Source: Streptomyces puniciscabiei
GTDB lineage: Bacteria; Actinomycetota; Actinomycetes; Streptomycetales; Streptomycetaceae
Length of the DNA stretch: 64,000 nt
Assembly (NCBI RefSeq): GCF_006715785.1
Contig: NZ_VFNX01000001.1
Span: forward strand, 930,001 to 994,000
Direction: 5' to 3'
The notes under the pieces were generated by a model. It was not told the origin of the DNA. It saw only the letters and a list, made by a program, of their open reading frames with translations, and did no database searches. Of this stretch, positions 8,414-16,836 are shown one piece after another; position 1 is the stretch's first letter; the number at the start of each line of letters is the position of its first letter. Made by a program: the position numbers and the translations under genes.

Positions 8414-9592
8414 ATGGCCGACATCACCCGGCGCCTGGGCCGGCGCCATCTGCGCGGGGCACCGACCGCGCACATCCGGCACCACCGCTCGGGCAAGCTG
8501 GTGCACGACGGTCCCGGGCTCAGCTTCTGGTTCCGGCCGCTCACCGCGGCCCTGTCCGAGGTACCGGTCGACGACCGCGAGCTGGCGATGACCTTCCACG
8601 CCCGGACCTCCGACTTCCAGGACGTGTCCGTGCAGGCGACGGTGACCTACCGCATCGCCGACCCGGCCCTGGCCGCCGCCCGCCTGGACTTCTCCATCGA
8701 CCCGGACACCGGCGCCTGGCGCGGCACCCCGCTGGAACAGCTCGGCACACTCCTGACCGAGACGGCCCAGCAGCACGCGCTGGACGTGCTCGCCCGTACG
8801 CCGCTGTCGGCGGCGCTGGTCGACGGCGTCGCGGCGGTGCGCGAGCGGGTCGCGGCCGGCCTGGGCGCCGAGCCCCGGCTGCCGGCGACCGGGATCGAGG
8901 TGGTCGCCGTACGGGTGATGGCGCTGCGGCCGGAACCGGAGGTGGAGCGGGCCCTGCGTACCCCGGCACGGGAACAGATCCAGCAGGAGGCCGACCGGGC
9001 GACCTACGAGCGGCGGGCCGTCGCGGTCGAGCGGGAGCGGACCATCGCCGAGAACGAACTGGCCAGCCGCATCGAACTCGCCCGCCGCGAGGAGCAGTTG
9101 GTGGAGCAGCGCGGCACCAACGCCCGGCGCGAGGCCGAGGAACAGGCGGCCGCGGACGCGGTACGGGCCGAGGCGGAGGCGGCCCGCTCCGTGCGGCTCG
9201 CCGAGGCGGAGGCCACGCGGTCGGTGAAGCTCGCCGAGGCGGAGGCCACGCGGCAGCTCCGGCTCACGGAAGCCGAGGCGGCCGGATCCCGGCAGCTCGC
9301 CGAGGCCGAGGCAGCGCGCACCACGCTGCTGGCCGACGCCGAGGCGGCGCGGTCGGCACGGGTCGCCCGTGCGGAGGCCGAGGGCGCGCGGGAGCTGGGG
9401 GCGGCCCGGGCCGAGGCCCAGGCGGCCTGGCTGCGGGTGCACTCCGAGGCGGGCGTCGACGGGGCGACGACCCTGCGGGCCCTCACCGCCACCCGGCTGG
9501 CGGAGAACCTGCCCCGCATCGACAGCGTGACGGTCTCACCGGACGTGCTGACCGCCCTGCTCGCCAGGATCGCTCCGGGAGGATCCGCATGA
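8414..9592 (+). CDS. SPFH/band 7 domain protein with long coiled coil
   Basis: This 392-residue protein has an SPFH (band 7) domain over about residues 20-190: [20 protein letters not shown], then [21 protein letters not shown] charged helical tail follows in which variants of RLAEAEA repeat from about 255 to 340, an uninterrupted coiled coil. Most slipin or flotillin proteins have an N-terminal membrane hairpin; none is visible here, so membrane attachment, if any, is indirect. The ATG at 8414 has a GAGGGGG ribosome site. It is the first gene of a two-gene unit with the NAD-kinase-like protein and diverges from arcA. Function in Streptomyces is not established. Confidence 0.82.
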   Translation: MADITRRLGRRHLRGAPTAHIRHHRSGKLVHDGPGLSFWFRPLTAALSEVPVDDRELAMTFHARTSDFQDVSVQATVTYRIADPALAAARLDFSIDPDTGAWRGTPLEQLGTLLTETAQQHALDVLARTPLSAALVDGVAAVRERVAAGLGAEPRLPATGIEVVAVRVMALRPEPEVERALRTPAREQIQQEADRATYERRAVAVERERTIAENELASRIELARREEQLVEQRGTNARREAEEQAAADAVRAEAEAARSVRLAEAEATRSVKLAEAEATRQLRLTEAEAAGSRQLAEAEAARTTLLADAEAARSARVARAEAEGARELGAARAEAQAAWLRVHSEAGVDGATTLRALTATRLAENLPRIDSVTVSPDVLTALLARIAPGGSA

Positions 9593-9614
9593 CCCGCACC
9601 CCGGAGGCCACCGG

Positions 9615-10505
9615 ATGAGCCTCGCCCCGCGCGCCGTCCTGGTGCACCGCACCACGGAGTACGAGGAACTGATCGCCCGGCACGGCACGCACGGCCAGGC
9701 CGCGTTCTTCCTCGCCTCCCGGGGCCGGGACATCGAGGAGGTGGCCGCACGCCACCGGCGCGCCCGGCGCGCGCTGGCCGAGGTGGCCGCGGCGGTGCCG
9801 CCGGCCTGGCGGCAGGCGCGGGTGGAGCGGGGCGATCTGGACCGGTTCCTGTTCGCGCCCGAGGACGTGGTGGTGGTCATCGGCCAGGACGGACTGGTGG
9901 CGAATGCCGCCAAGTACCTCCGCGGCCAGCCGGTCATCGGCATCGACACCGACCCGGACCGCAATCCGGGCGTGCTGGTACGGCACCGCCCGGCCGACGC
10001 GGCGAGGCTGCTGGCGGCCGGGGACACCGCGGTGGACGAACTCACCATGGTGGAGGCCGTCGCCGACGACACCCAGCGGCTGCTGGCACTCAACGAGATC
10101 TACCTGGGCACCCCCGGTCATCAGACCGCCCGGTACCGCCTGGGCCTCGAGGACGACGGGGGTGTCGTCGAGGCCCAGGCCTCCTCCGGGGTGCTCGTGG
10201 GGACCGGCACCGGCGCGACCGGCTGGCTCCGCTCGGTGTGGCAGGAGCGGGGCGGCGGGCTCCCGCTGCCCTCCCCCACCGAGGACCGGCTGGTGTGGTT
10301 CGTCCGCGAGGCCTGGCCGTCGCCGGCCACCGGTACCAGCCTGGTGGCGGGCGAGCTCGGGGCCTCGGCGGCGCTGACGCTCACCGCGGAGTCCGACCGC
10401 CTCATCGCCTTCGGCGACGGCATCGAGACGGACGCGCTCCAGCTCACCTGGGGGCAGACGGTCCGGGTGGGGGTGTGCGGACAGCGGCTGCGGCTGGTCG
10501 GTTAG
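9615..10505 (+). CDS. NAD kinase-fold protein with altered active-site motif
   Basis: This 296-residue protein resembles the ATP-NAD kinase family. The region VVVVIGQDGLVANAAKYL (residues 85-102) aligns with the GGDGT loop but reads GQDG (90-93). The NE motif is present as LNEIYLG (N160, E161), and SSGVLVGTGTGATGW matches the glycine-rich C-terminal core. Because the second glycine of GGDG is replaced by Gln, true NAD kinase activity is uncertain; it could phosphorylate another substrate or only bind a nucleotide. It begins 22 bp after the SPFH stop with a GGAGG site and is almost certainly cotranscribed with it. Confidence 0.75.
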   Translation: MSLAPRAVLVHRTTEYEELIARHGTHGQAAFFLASRGRDIEEVAARHRRARRALAEVAAAVPPAWRQARVERGDLDRFLFAPEDVVVVIGQDGLVANAAKYLRGQPVIGIDTDPDRNPGVLVRHRPADAARLLAAGDTAVDELTMVEAVADDTQRLLALNEIYLGTPGHQTARYRLGLEDDGGVVEAQASSGVLVGTGTGATGWLRSVWQERGGGLPLPSPTEDRLVWFVREAWPSPATGTSLVAGELGASAALTLTAESDRLIAFGDGIETDALQLTWGQTVRVGVCGQRLRLVG

Positions 10506-10516
10506 ACCGCGGCGGC

Positions 10517-13057
10517 TCACAGCCGGGGGTCGACCGGCTCCGACTCCAGGGCCAGCACCCCGAACACCGCCTCGTGCACCCGCCACAGCGGCTCCCCGTC
10601 CGCGAGCCGGTCCAGGGCCTCCAGGCCGAGGGCGTACTCGCGCAGGGCGAGGGACCGCTTGTGGTTCAGGAAGCGCTGCCGGAGCTTCGCCAGGTTGTCC
10701 GGGCGGGTGTACTCGGGGCCGTAGATGATCCGCAGGTACTCCCGGCCCCGGCACTTGACGCCGGGCTGCACCAGCCGGCCGTCGCGGCCCCGGACCAGCG
10801 CGCCGAGCGGCTTGACGACCATGCCCTCGCCGCCCCGGCCGGTCATCTCCAGCCACCAGTCGACGCCCGCGCGCACCGACTCCGCCTCGCCGGTGTCGAG
10901 GTACAGCCGCCGGGTGGTCTGCAGCAGTCCGGTGCCGTCGTGCTCCACCAGCCGGTCGATCAGGGCCAGTTGCTCGTCGTGCGGCAGCGCGGCGAGGCTG
11001 CGGCCCTGGACGGCCAGCAGCTGGAAGGGCGCCAGGCGTACGCCGTCCAGGCCGTCCGTGGTCCAGCAGTAGCGCCGGTAGGCGGCGGTGAACGCGGCCG
11101 CGTCGGCGGCGCGGCCGCGCTGCCGGTCCAGCAGGCAGGTCACGTCCGCGCCCCGTGCGGCGGCGGCCTCCAGGGCGGCCAGCGCGCCCGGGAACACCGC
11201 GCCGGACGCGGCACCGACGGCCGCGTACTGGCTGCGCAGCAGCCCCGAGGCCTTCAGCGACCACGGCATCAGCTCGGCGTCCAACAGCAGCCAGTCGGTG
11301 GCCAGTTCGTCCCACAGCCCCGCGCTGTCGACGGCCGAGCGCAGCCGGCCGAGGATCTCCTCGGTCACCTGCTCGTCGTCGAAGAACGGCCGCCCGGTCC
11401 GGGTGTAGAGGGACCCGGTCGGGCCGTCCACCCCGAAGCGCTTGCGCGCCGCCTCCGCGTCCCGGCACACCAGGGCCACGGCGCGCGAGCCCATGTGCTT
11501 CTCCTCGCACACGACGCGCTCGACCCCCTGCGCCGCGTACTGTGCGAAGGCCTCCTGCGGGTGCTCCAGGTAGCCGTCCACCTGCGAGGTCGCCGTCGGC
11601 GCCATGGTCGGCGGGAGGTACGGCAGCAGCCGCGGGTCGGTCGCGAAGCGGCTCATGACCTCCAGGGCCGCCGCCGCGTTCTCCTCGCGGACCGCCACCA
11701 GTCCGGCGTGCCGGGTCTCCACGGCCCTGCGGCCGTGGACGTCCGCCAGGTCCAGCGGCCGGCCGTCGTGTCCGCCGGGCGCCTCGGAGCGCAGCGGCTT
11801 CGCCGGCTCGTACCAGACCCGCTCGGCCGGTACGTCGACCAGCTCGCGCTCGGGCCAGCGCAGCGCGGTCAGCTTGCCGCCGAAGACCGCGCCGGTGTCC
11901 AGGCAGATGGTGTTGTTGAGCCAGGTCGCCTCGGGCACGGGTGTGTGGCCGTAGACCACCACCGCACGGCCCCGGTAGTCCTCCGCCCACGGGTAGCGCA
12001 CCGGCAGCCCGAACTCGTCGGTCTCGCCGGTGGTGTCGCCGTACAGGGCGTGCGAGCGGACCCGGCCGGAGGTGCGGCCGTGGTACTTCTCGGGCAGGCC
12101 GGCGTGGCAGACGACCAGCTTGCCGCCGTCCAGGACGTAGTGGCTGACCAGGCCCGCCAGGAACTGCCGGACCTCGGCCCTGAACTCCTCGCTCTCGCCC
12201 TCCATCTGCGCGATGGTCTCGGCGAGCCCGTGGGTGTGCTGGACCTTGCGGCCCGCCAGGTAGCGGCCGTACTTGTTCTCGTGGTTGCCGGGCACGCACA
12301 GGGCGTTGCCCGACTTCACCATCGCCATCACCCGGCGCAGCACGCCCGGGCTGTCCGGGCCGCGGTCGACCAGGTCGCCGACGAATACGGCGGTACGGCC
12401 CTCGGGGTGGACGCCGTCCGCGTATCCCAACTCGGCCAGTAGCGACTCCAGTTCGGCGGAGCAGCCGTGGACGTCGCCGATGATGTCGAAGGGGCCGGTG
12501 AGGTGGGTGAGGTCGTTGAAGCGCTTCTCGGTGACCACGGTGGCGTTCTCCGCCTCCTCGACACCACGCAGGACGTGCACCTTGCGGAAGCCCTCGCGCT
12601 CCAGGTGGCGCAGCGAGCGGCGCAGTTCGCGGATGTGGCGCTGGATGACCCGGCGCGGCATGTCGGCCCGGTCGGTACGGGCGGCGTTGCGCTCGGCGCA
12701 CACCTCCTCCGGCATGTCGAGCACGATGGCGATGGGCAGCACGTCGTGCATCCGGGCCAGTTCGAGCAGCTGACGCCGGGCGTCCTGCTGCACGCTGGTG
12801 GCGTCCACGACGGTGCGGCGGCCGGCGGCCAGCCGCTTGCCGGCGATGAAGTGCATGACGTCGAAGGCGTCCCGGGTCGCGCTCTGGTCGTTCTCGTCGT
12901 CGGAGACCAGACCGCGGCAGAAGTCCGAGGAGATCACCTCGGTCGGCTTGAAATGCCGGCGGGCGAAGGTGGACTTGCCGGAGCCGGAGGCGCCGACGAG
13001 GACGACGAGGGAGAGGTCGGTGACGGGGAGGACCCGTCCACCTCGGTTCTCGGTCAT
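10517..13057 (-). CDS. pnkp: polynucleotide kinase-phosphatase-ligase (Pnkp) of bacterial RNA repair
   Basis: This 846-residue enzyme has the three Pnkp modules in order. The 5'-OH kinase has P-loop GASGSGKST at 22-30. The metallophosphatase has GDVHG at 194-198, GDLVDRG at 227-233, GNHE at 257-260, CHAG at 317-320 and YGHTP near 369. The adenylyltransferase/ligase-like module has its candidate nucleotidyl lysine K520 in EEKHMGSR. In known systems it heals both ends of ribotoxin-cut RNA and, after Hen1 methylates the 3' end, seals it. The ATG at 13055-13057 overlaps the hen1 stop by 4 bases (ATGA), so the two proteins are translationally coupled. Length is typical of the family. Confidence 0.93.
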   Translation of the reverse strand: MTENRGGRVLPVTDLSLVVLVGASGSGKSTFARRHFKPTEVISSDFCRGLVSDDENDQSATRDAFDVMHFIAGKRLAAGRRTVVDATSVQQDARRQLLELARMHDVLPIAIVLDMPEEVCAERNAARTDRADMPRRVIQRHIRELRRSLRHLEREGFRKVHVLRGVEEAENATVVTEKRFNDLTHLTGPFDIIGDVHGCSAELESLLAELGYADGVHPEGRTAVFVGDLVDRGPDSPGVLRRVMAMVKSGNALCVPGNHENKYGRYLAGRKVQHTHGLAETIAQMEGESEEFRAEVRQFLAGLVSHYVLDGGKLVVCHAGLPEKYHGRTSGRVRSHALYGDTTGETDEFGLPVRYPWAEDYRGRAVVVYGHTPVPEATWLNNTICLDTGAVFGGKLTALRWPERELVDVPAERVWYEPAKPLRSEAPGGHDGRPLDLADVHGRRAVETRHAGLVAVREENAAAALEVMSRFATDPRLLPYLPPTMAPTATSQVDGYLEHPQEAFAQYAAQGVERVVCEEKHMGSRAVALVCRDAEAARKRFGVDGPTGSLYTRTGRPFFDDEQVTEEILGRLRSAVDSAGLWDELATDWLLLDAELMPWSLKASGLLRSQYAAVGAASGAVFPGALAALEAAAARGADVTCLLDRQRGRAADAAAFTAAYRRYCWTTDGLDGVRLAPFQLLAVQGRSLAALPHDEQLALIDRLVEHDGTGLLQTTRRLYLDTGEAESVRAGVDWWLEMTGRGGEGMVVKPLGALVRGRDGRLVQPGVKCRGREYLRIIYGPEYTRPDNLAKLRQRFLNHKRSLALREYALGLEALDRLADGEPLWRVHEAVFGVLALESEPVDPRL

Positions 13058-14523
13058 GCTGCCTTCGCCTCCTTCTCCTTCTCGGTCCTGATCACGAACA
13101 CTGCCATCTGGGTGGGCGGGCCGACCTCGGGGTCGTCCGGTCCGACGGGCGCGAACTCCACGTCGTAGCCGTGCCGTTCGGCCACCGCCCGCGCCCAGGT
13201 GCGGAACTCGGTCCGGGTCCACTCGAAGCGGTGGTCGCCGTGCCGGGCGTGTCCGGCGGGCAGGGTCTCCCAGCGGACGTTGTACTCGACGTTCGGGGTG
13301 GTCACGAGGACCGTGCGCGGGCGGGCGTGCCCGAACACGGCGTACTCCAGGGCGGGCAGCCGGGGCAGGTCCAGGTGCTCGATCACCTCGCTGAGCACGG
13401 CGGCGTCGTACCCCTTGAGCCGGTTGTCGGTGTAGGCGAGCGAGCCCTGCACCAGCTGGACGCGGGACGCCTGCCGCTCTCCCATGCGGTCCAGCTTCAG
13501 CCGCCGGGAGGCGATGGTGAGCGCCCGCACGGACACGTCGAGGCCGACGATCTCGGTGAACCGCACGTCCTTCAGCAGCTCCCGCACCAGCTCGCCCTGG
13601 CCGCACCCGAGGTCGAGGACGCGGGCCGCGCCGCAGTCGCGCAGGGCGGCGAGGATCGCCTCCCTGCGCTGAACGGCGAGCGGGGCCGGCTTCTCCTCCG
13701 TCTCGGTCTCCTCCTCGACGGCGTTGTCGATCTCCTCCACCTCGCTGTCGTCGGCCTCCGCGAGCCGCACCAGCTCCAGCCGCTCCATCGCCTGCCGGGT
13801 CAGCGACCAGCGCCGGGAGAGGTAACGGCTGGTGATCAGCTTCTGCTCCGGGTGCTCGGGCAGCCAGCCCTCGCCGGCCCGCAGCAGCTTGTCGACCTCG
13901 TCGGCGGAGACCCAGTAGTGCTTGGCGTCGTCGAGGACCGGCAGCAGGACGTAGAGGTGGCGCAGGGCCTCGGCGAGGGTCAGTGCCTCGGACTCCAGCA
14001 CGAGACGGACGTACCGCGAGTCGCCCCACTCGGGGAACTCCGCGTCCAGGGCGACCGGTTCGGCGGTGACCGTCCAGCCCAGCGGCCGGAAGAGACGCCG
14101 TACGAGCTCCGGTCCGCCACGGGCGGGCAGCGCGGGCACCTCGATGCGCAACGGCCTCGCCCGGCCCGGCAGTTCGGGCCGGGCGTGGCAGGTGCCCTTC
14201 ATCGCGCTGGAGAAGACGCCGCTCAGTGCGACCGCGAGCAGCGAGGAGGCCGCGTAGGGGCGGTCGTTGACGTACTGCGCGAGCGCCGCGTCGGGGGCTC
14301 CGCCGCGGCCCTTGCCCTTGGCCCGGCGGACCAGCGCGAGGGTGTCGGTCTCCAGCAGCAGCGCGGCCGTGCAGCGCAGATCGTCCGCCTCGGGGTAGAA
14401 GACGTGCGCCGTGCCGTAGGACGTGGAGAACCTCTGCGCGTTGTCGGGATGCTTGTGCAGCAGGTATCCGAGGTCGGTGGCCGGGTGGGCGGCGTCGCCG
14501 CGCGTGGAGATCGTCAGGAACAC
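13054..14523 (-). CDS. hen1: Hen1 3'-terminal RNA ribose 2'-O-methyltransferase
   Basis: This 489-residue protein is the bacterial Hen1 partner of Pnkp. The N-terminal half (about 1-240) is the Hen1-specific domain that assists Pnkp ligation. The C-terminal half is an SAM methyltransferase with DLGCGQG at 304-310, the metal-binding SEVIEHLD (E379, E382, H383) and HGDHRFEWTR with H431. These are the hallmarks of Hen1 enzymes, which 2'-O-methylate the 3' end of damaged RNA before sealing so the repaired site resists the nuclease. The start is GTG at 14521-14523. An acidic linker (about residues 255-280) separates the halves. It is the first gene of the pair. Confidence 0.93.
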   Translation of the reverse strand: MFLTISTRGDAAHPATDLGYLLHKHPDNAQRFSTSYGTAHVFYPEADDLRCTAALLLETDTLALVRRAKGKGRGGAPDAALAQYVNDRPYAASSLLAVALSGVFSSAMKGTCHARPELPGRARPLRIEVPALPARGGPELVRRLFRPLGWTVTAEPVALDAEFPEWGDSRYVRLVLESEALTLAEALRHLYVLLPVLDDAKHYWVSADEVDKLLRAGEGWLPEHPEQKLITSRYLSRRWSLTRQAMERLELVRLAEADDSEVEEIDNAVEEETETEEKPAPLAVQRREAILAALRDCGAARVLDLGCGQGELVRELLKDVRFTEIVGLDVSVRALTIASRRLKLDRMGERQASRVQLVQGSLAYTDNRLKGYDAAVLSEVIEHLDLPRLPALEYAVFGHARPRTVLVTTPNVEYNVRWETLPAGHARHGDHRFEWTRTEFRTWARAVAERHGYDVEFAPVGPDDPEVGPPTQMAVFVIRTEKEKEAKAA

Positions 14524-14568
14524 ACGTCCGAGTGTTCCGGGATCAGGGCCCGCCGACCACCGGTTTTC

Positions 14569-15561
14569 TCACCGCGCGCCCCGCTCGGGGATCGTCGGAA
14601 GGACCTTCTCGGCGATGTCGACCAGGGCGCTGTCGTCGGGGAGGGCCCCGGTCTGGCTCCACACCGTGAGGTCGTAGTAGCCGCCCCGGTCCTTGCCGTC
14701 GAGGGCCACGGTCAGCGTCCGGGCCATGGGACCTTCCTCGACGGGTCCGCCGCTGCTTCCGCCGCTGCCGAGCCTGAACTCCAGCTTCATGGTGTGGTCC
14801 GAGGAGAAGACCGCCGGCCGGCCGAGCACCGTACGCGTCTCGACGTTCGGCTCGTTCCCGATCTGCTTCAGCTTCACGTACTGGGCGACGGACAGGTGGT
14901 TGTAGGTGGCGGACAGGTTCACGGTGTACGTGTCGAACCCGATCTCGGCCTCCGGCTCGGCGACCTTCCCATCGGTCAGGGCAGCGGTGTCGCTGTTGCC
15001 GGAAGCCGTGGTCGCGGTCTCCCCCGGGGTTCCCAGGAGCCGGGCGAGATCGGGCCGGTTGAGTGCCTTGCACAGCTGGTCACCGGTCACGGGCCGGGAG
15101 GTCTTCCTGTACACCTGCGGCAGTTCCTCGTGTCCCGGGCCCGGACACGAGGCGGCCCGCTGCGTGGCGTCGTCGGACGGCAGCAGGTGCGGGCCCAGCC
15201 ACAGCACGGCCCCGATCGCCCCGAACACGGCCACGGCCGCGACGGCCTGGCCCCACGCGTTGGGCTCCTTCTCCGCGGTGACCGGGGCCGGGGCCTGGAC
15301 CTGGGGGGCCGCGGCGGCTGCCGTGCCGACCGCCGGCGCGGGAGCCGGGGTGTCCGGGTCCCGGCGTGCGCGCAGCACCCGGACCATCGTGTGGATCCGT
15401 ATGGCGGTGAACACGAGGAACACCGCACCGATGCCGGCCGGCACCCAGTCGTGGTCGCGGACCGCGAGATACATGAGGCGGACGCCGAAAACGGAGCCGA
15501 TCACGACGTACAAGGGCTCGCGGACCCAGAAGGGCAGCAGGCGCAGGAGGAAACCGAGCAT
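14569..15561 (-). CDS. membrane-anchored protein of unknown function (possibly DUF6215-like)
   Basis: This 330-residue protein has two or three hydrophobic segments in the first 60 residues (REPLYVVIGSVFGVRLMYLA; IGAVFLVFTAI), an Ala/Pro-rich linker, another membrane segment near 105-127 (WGQAVAAVAVFGAIGAVLWL) and a soluble C-terminal domain of about 200 residues with two cysteines. The C-terminal part includes EIGFDTYTVNLSATYNH and DLTVWSQTG. The layout recalls Streptomyces DUF6215 membrane proteins, but I name that family only tentatively. It lies 45 bp beyond the start of hen1 on the same strand and may be transcribed into that operon. Confidence 0.7.
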   Translation of the reverse strand: MLGFLLRLLPFWVREPLYVVIGSVFGVRLMYLAVRDHDWVPAGIGAVFLVFTAIRIHTMVRVLRARRDPDTPAPAPAVGTAAAAAPQVQAPAPVTAEKEPNAWGQAVAAVAVFGAIGAVLWLGPHLLPSDDATQRAASCPGPGHEELPQVYRKTSRPVTGDQLCKALNRPDLARLLGTPGETATTASGNSDTAALTDGKVAEPEAEIGFDTYTVNLSATYNHLSVAQYVKLKQIGNEPNVETRTVLGRPAVFSSDHTMKLEFRLGSGGSSGGPVEEGPMARTLTVALDGKDRGGYYDLTVWSQTGALPDDSALVDIAEKVLPTIPERGAR

Positions 15562-15653
15562 CCGGCGATCCCACCAGGACCGGGACGATCACGCTGTGGC
15601 GGAGCCCACACTTCCGACACAGGACGTACACAGTTACGGCATAGTGATCAACC

Positions 15654-15701
15654 GTCAACTGACCATTGACCACTGACTCGAACGTCAACCGACCACTGAC
15701 T
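15654..15701. promoter_or_regulatory. tandem direct repeats before the DD-peptidase gene
   Basis: GTCAACTGACC (15654-15664) recurs as GTCAACCGACC (15684-15694), and GACCACTGACT at 15668-15678 recurs exactly at 15691-15701. The repeats end about 12 bases before the ATG and overlap the leader. They could be regulator half-sites or a local duplication. Confidence 0.45.
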
Positions 15702-15713
15702 GCAGGGGGAACC

Positions 15714-16634
15714 ATGTCTCACGGCCACCACGTCCGCGTCGGCAGGAGAGCCGTCGTCGCGGCACTGGCGGGTACGGTCCTCGGTACGGGGGTCCTCGCG
15801 GCCGCGCCCGCCGAGGCCGCCACGGCACCGCAGGTACAGGCCCAGGGCGCGTTCGCGCTGAACCCGGCCACCGGAAAGACGCTGTTCGGCAAGGCTCCGG
15901 ACGGACGGCTGCGGACCGGGTCCACGACGAAGATCATGACGGCGCTGGTGGTGCTGTCGCAGCCGCACCTCGACCTCGGCAGGAAGGTGAAGATCAAGAA
16001 GGAGTACACCGACTACGTCATCGACCCCGCCAACCCGGGGAACCTGCGCTATTCGAGCGCCCACCTGATCCTCGGCGACTCGATGAAGGTGAGCGACCTG
16101 CTGTACGGGCTGCTGCTGCCCTCGGGCTGCGACGCGGCCTACGCGCTCGCGGACACCTATGGCACGGGGTCGACGACGGCGGCGCGGACTACGTCGTTCA
16201 TCGCCAAGATGAACGGCGAGGCGCGCGAACTGGGCCTGACCAACACCCACTTCGACTCCTTCGACGGGGTGTCCAACGGCAACAACTACGCCTCGCCGCG
16301 CGACCTGGCGAAGCTCGCCGGGGTCGCGCTGAAGAACGCGACGTTCAAGAAGGTCGTCGGGACCAAGGTGTACAAGGACATGCAGTCCTACCGGCCCGGC
16401 GGTGGCACGCACGCGATGGACCCGTGGACGAACACCAACAAGCTGCTCGACACCTACCGGGGCGCGATCGGCGTGAAGACCGGCTCCGGGCCGGAGGCGG
16501 GGGCCTGCCTGGTGTTCGCGGCGACCCGGGGCGGCCGGACGGTCGTGGGCACGATCCTCGCCGACACCTCGCCGGACCAGCGTTTCCAGGACGCGGCGAA
16601 GATCCTCGACTACGGATTCGCGCAGAGCGGCTGA
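15714..16634 (+). CDS. secreted D-alanyl-D-alanine carboxypeptidase / K15-type DD-transpeptidase
   Basis: This 306-residue penicillin-binding protein of family S11 cleaves or transfers D-Ala-D-Ala peptides in the cell wall. The SxxK nucleophile motif is STTK at 70-73, the second motif is SGC at 137-139 instead of the usual SxN, and KTG occurs in GVKTGSG. SGC is known from the Streptomyces K15 enzyme, which prefers transpeptidation. Residues 1-36 form an export signal with a twin-arginine-like GRRAVVAALAG and a likely cleavage after AEA. The ATG at 15714 follows a GGGGGA ribosome site, and a strong hairpin follows the stop. Confidence 0.9.
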   Translation: MSHGHHVRVGRRAVVAALAGTVLGTGVLAAAPAEAATAPQVQAQGAFALNPATGKTLFGKAPDGRLRTGSTTKIMTALVVLSQPHLDLGRKVKIKKEYTDYVIDPANPGNLRYSSAHLILGDSMKVSDLLYGLLLPSGCDAAYALADTYGTGSTTAARTTSFIAKMNGEARELGLTNTHFDSFDGVSNGNNYASPRDLAKLAGVALKNATFKKVVGTKVYKDMQSYRPGGGTHAMDPWTNTNKLLDTYRGAIGVKTGSGPEAGACLVFAATRGGRTVVGTILADTSPDQRFQDAAKILDYGFAQSG

Positions 16635-16643
16635 GCCGGGCAC

Positions 16644-16676
16644 GGGGCCGCCGCCACGGCGCACGGCGGCGGCCCC
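16644..16676 (+). terminator. strong hairpin terminator after the DD-peptidase gene
   Basis: GGGGCCGCCGCC (16644-16655) pairs perfectly with GGCGGCGGCCCC (16665-16676), a 12-bp all-G/C stem with a 9-base loop, 10 bases after the stop. There is no T-run, which is common in Streptomyces. It could also serve the convergent oxidoreductase transcript. Confidence 0.7.
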
Positions 16677-16836
16677 CGCCCCTGGGCAGACTCATGTGGA
16701 GCCGGCCCCCGTCCTGCCAGGTGGCGAAGCCGGGGGTGCGCTCACAGATCAGCGCGGCCGTCTCGTCCGGCATCCGGCGCGCCTCCACTCAGGGGAACGG
16801 CGGCGGCACCGGCCTGCGCCGTGTCACTCGACGGCG

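Noticed and set aside
16635..16836. Short minus-strand frame beginning MPDETAALICERTPGFATWQ
   Set aside because: It looks protein-like for about 30 residues but then runs into the DD-peptidase gene in antisense as low-complexity Arg/Pro sequence. There is no good ribosome site.
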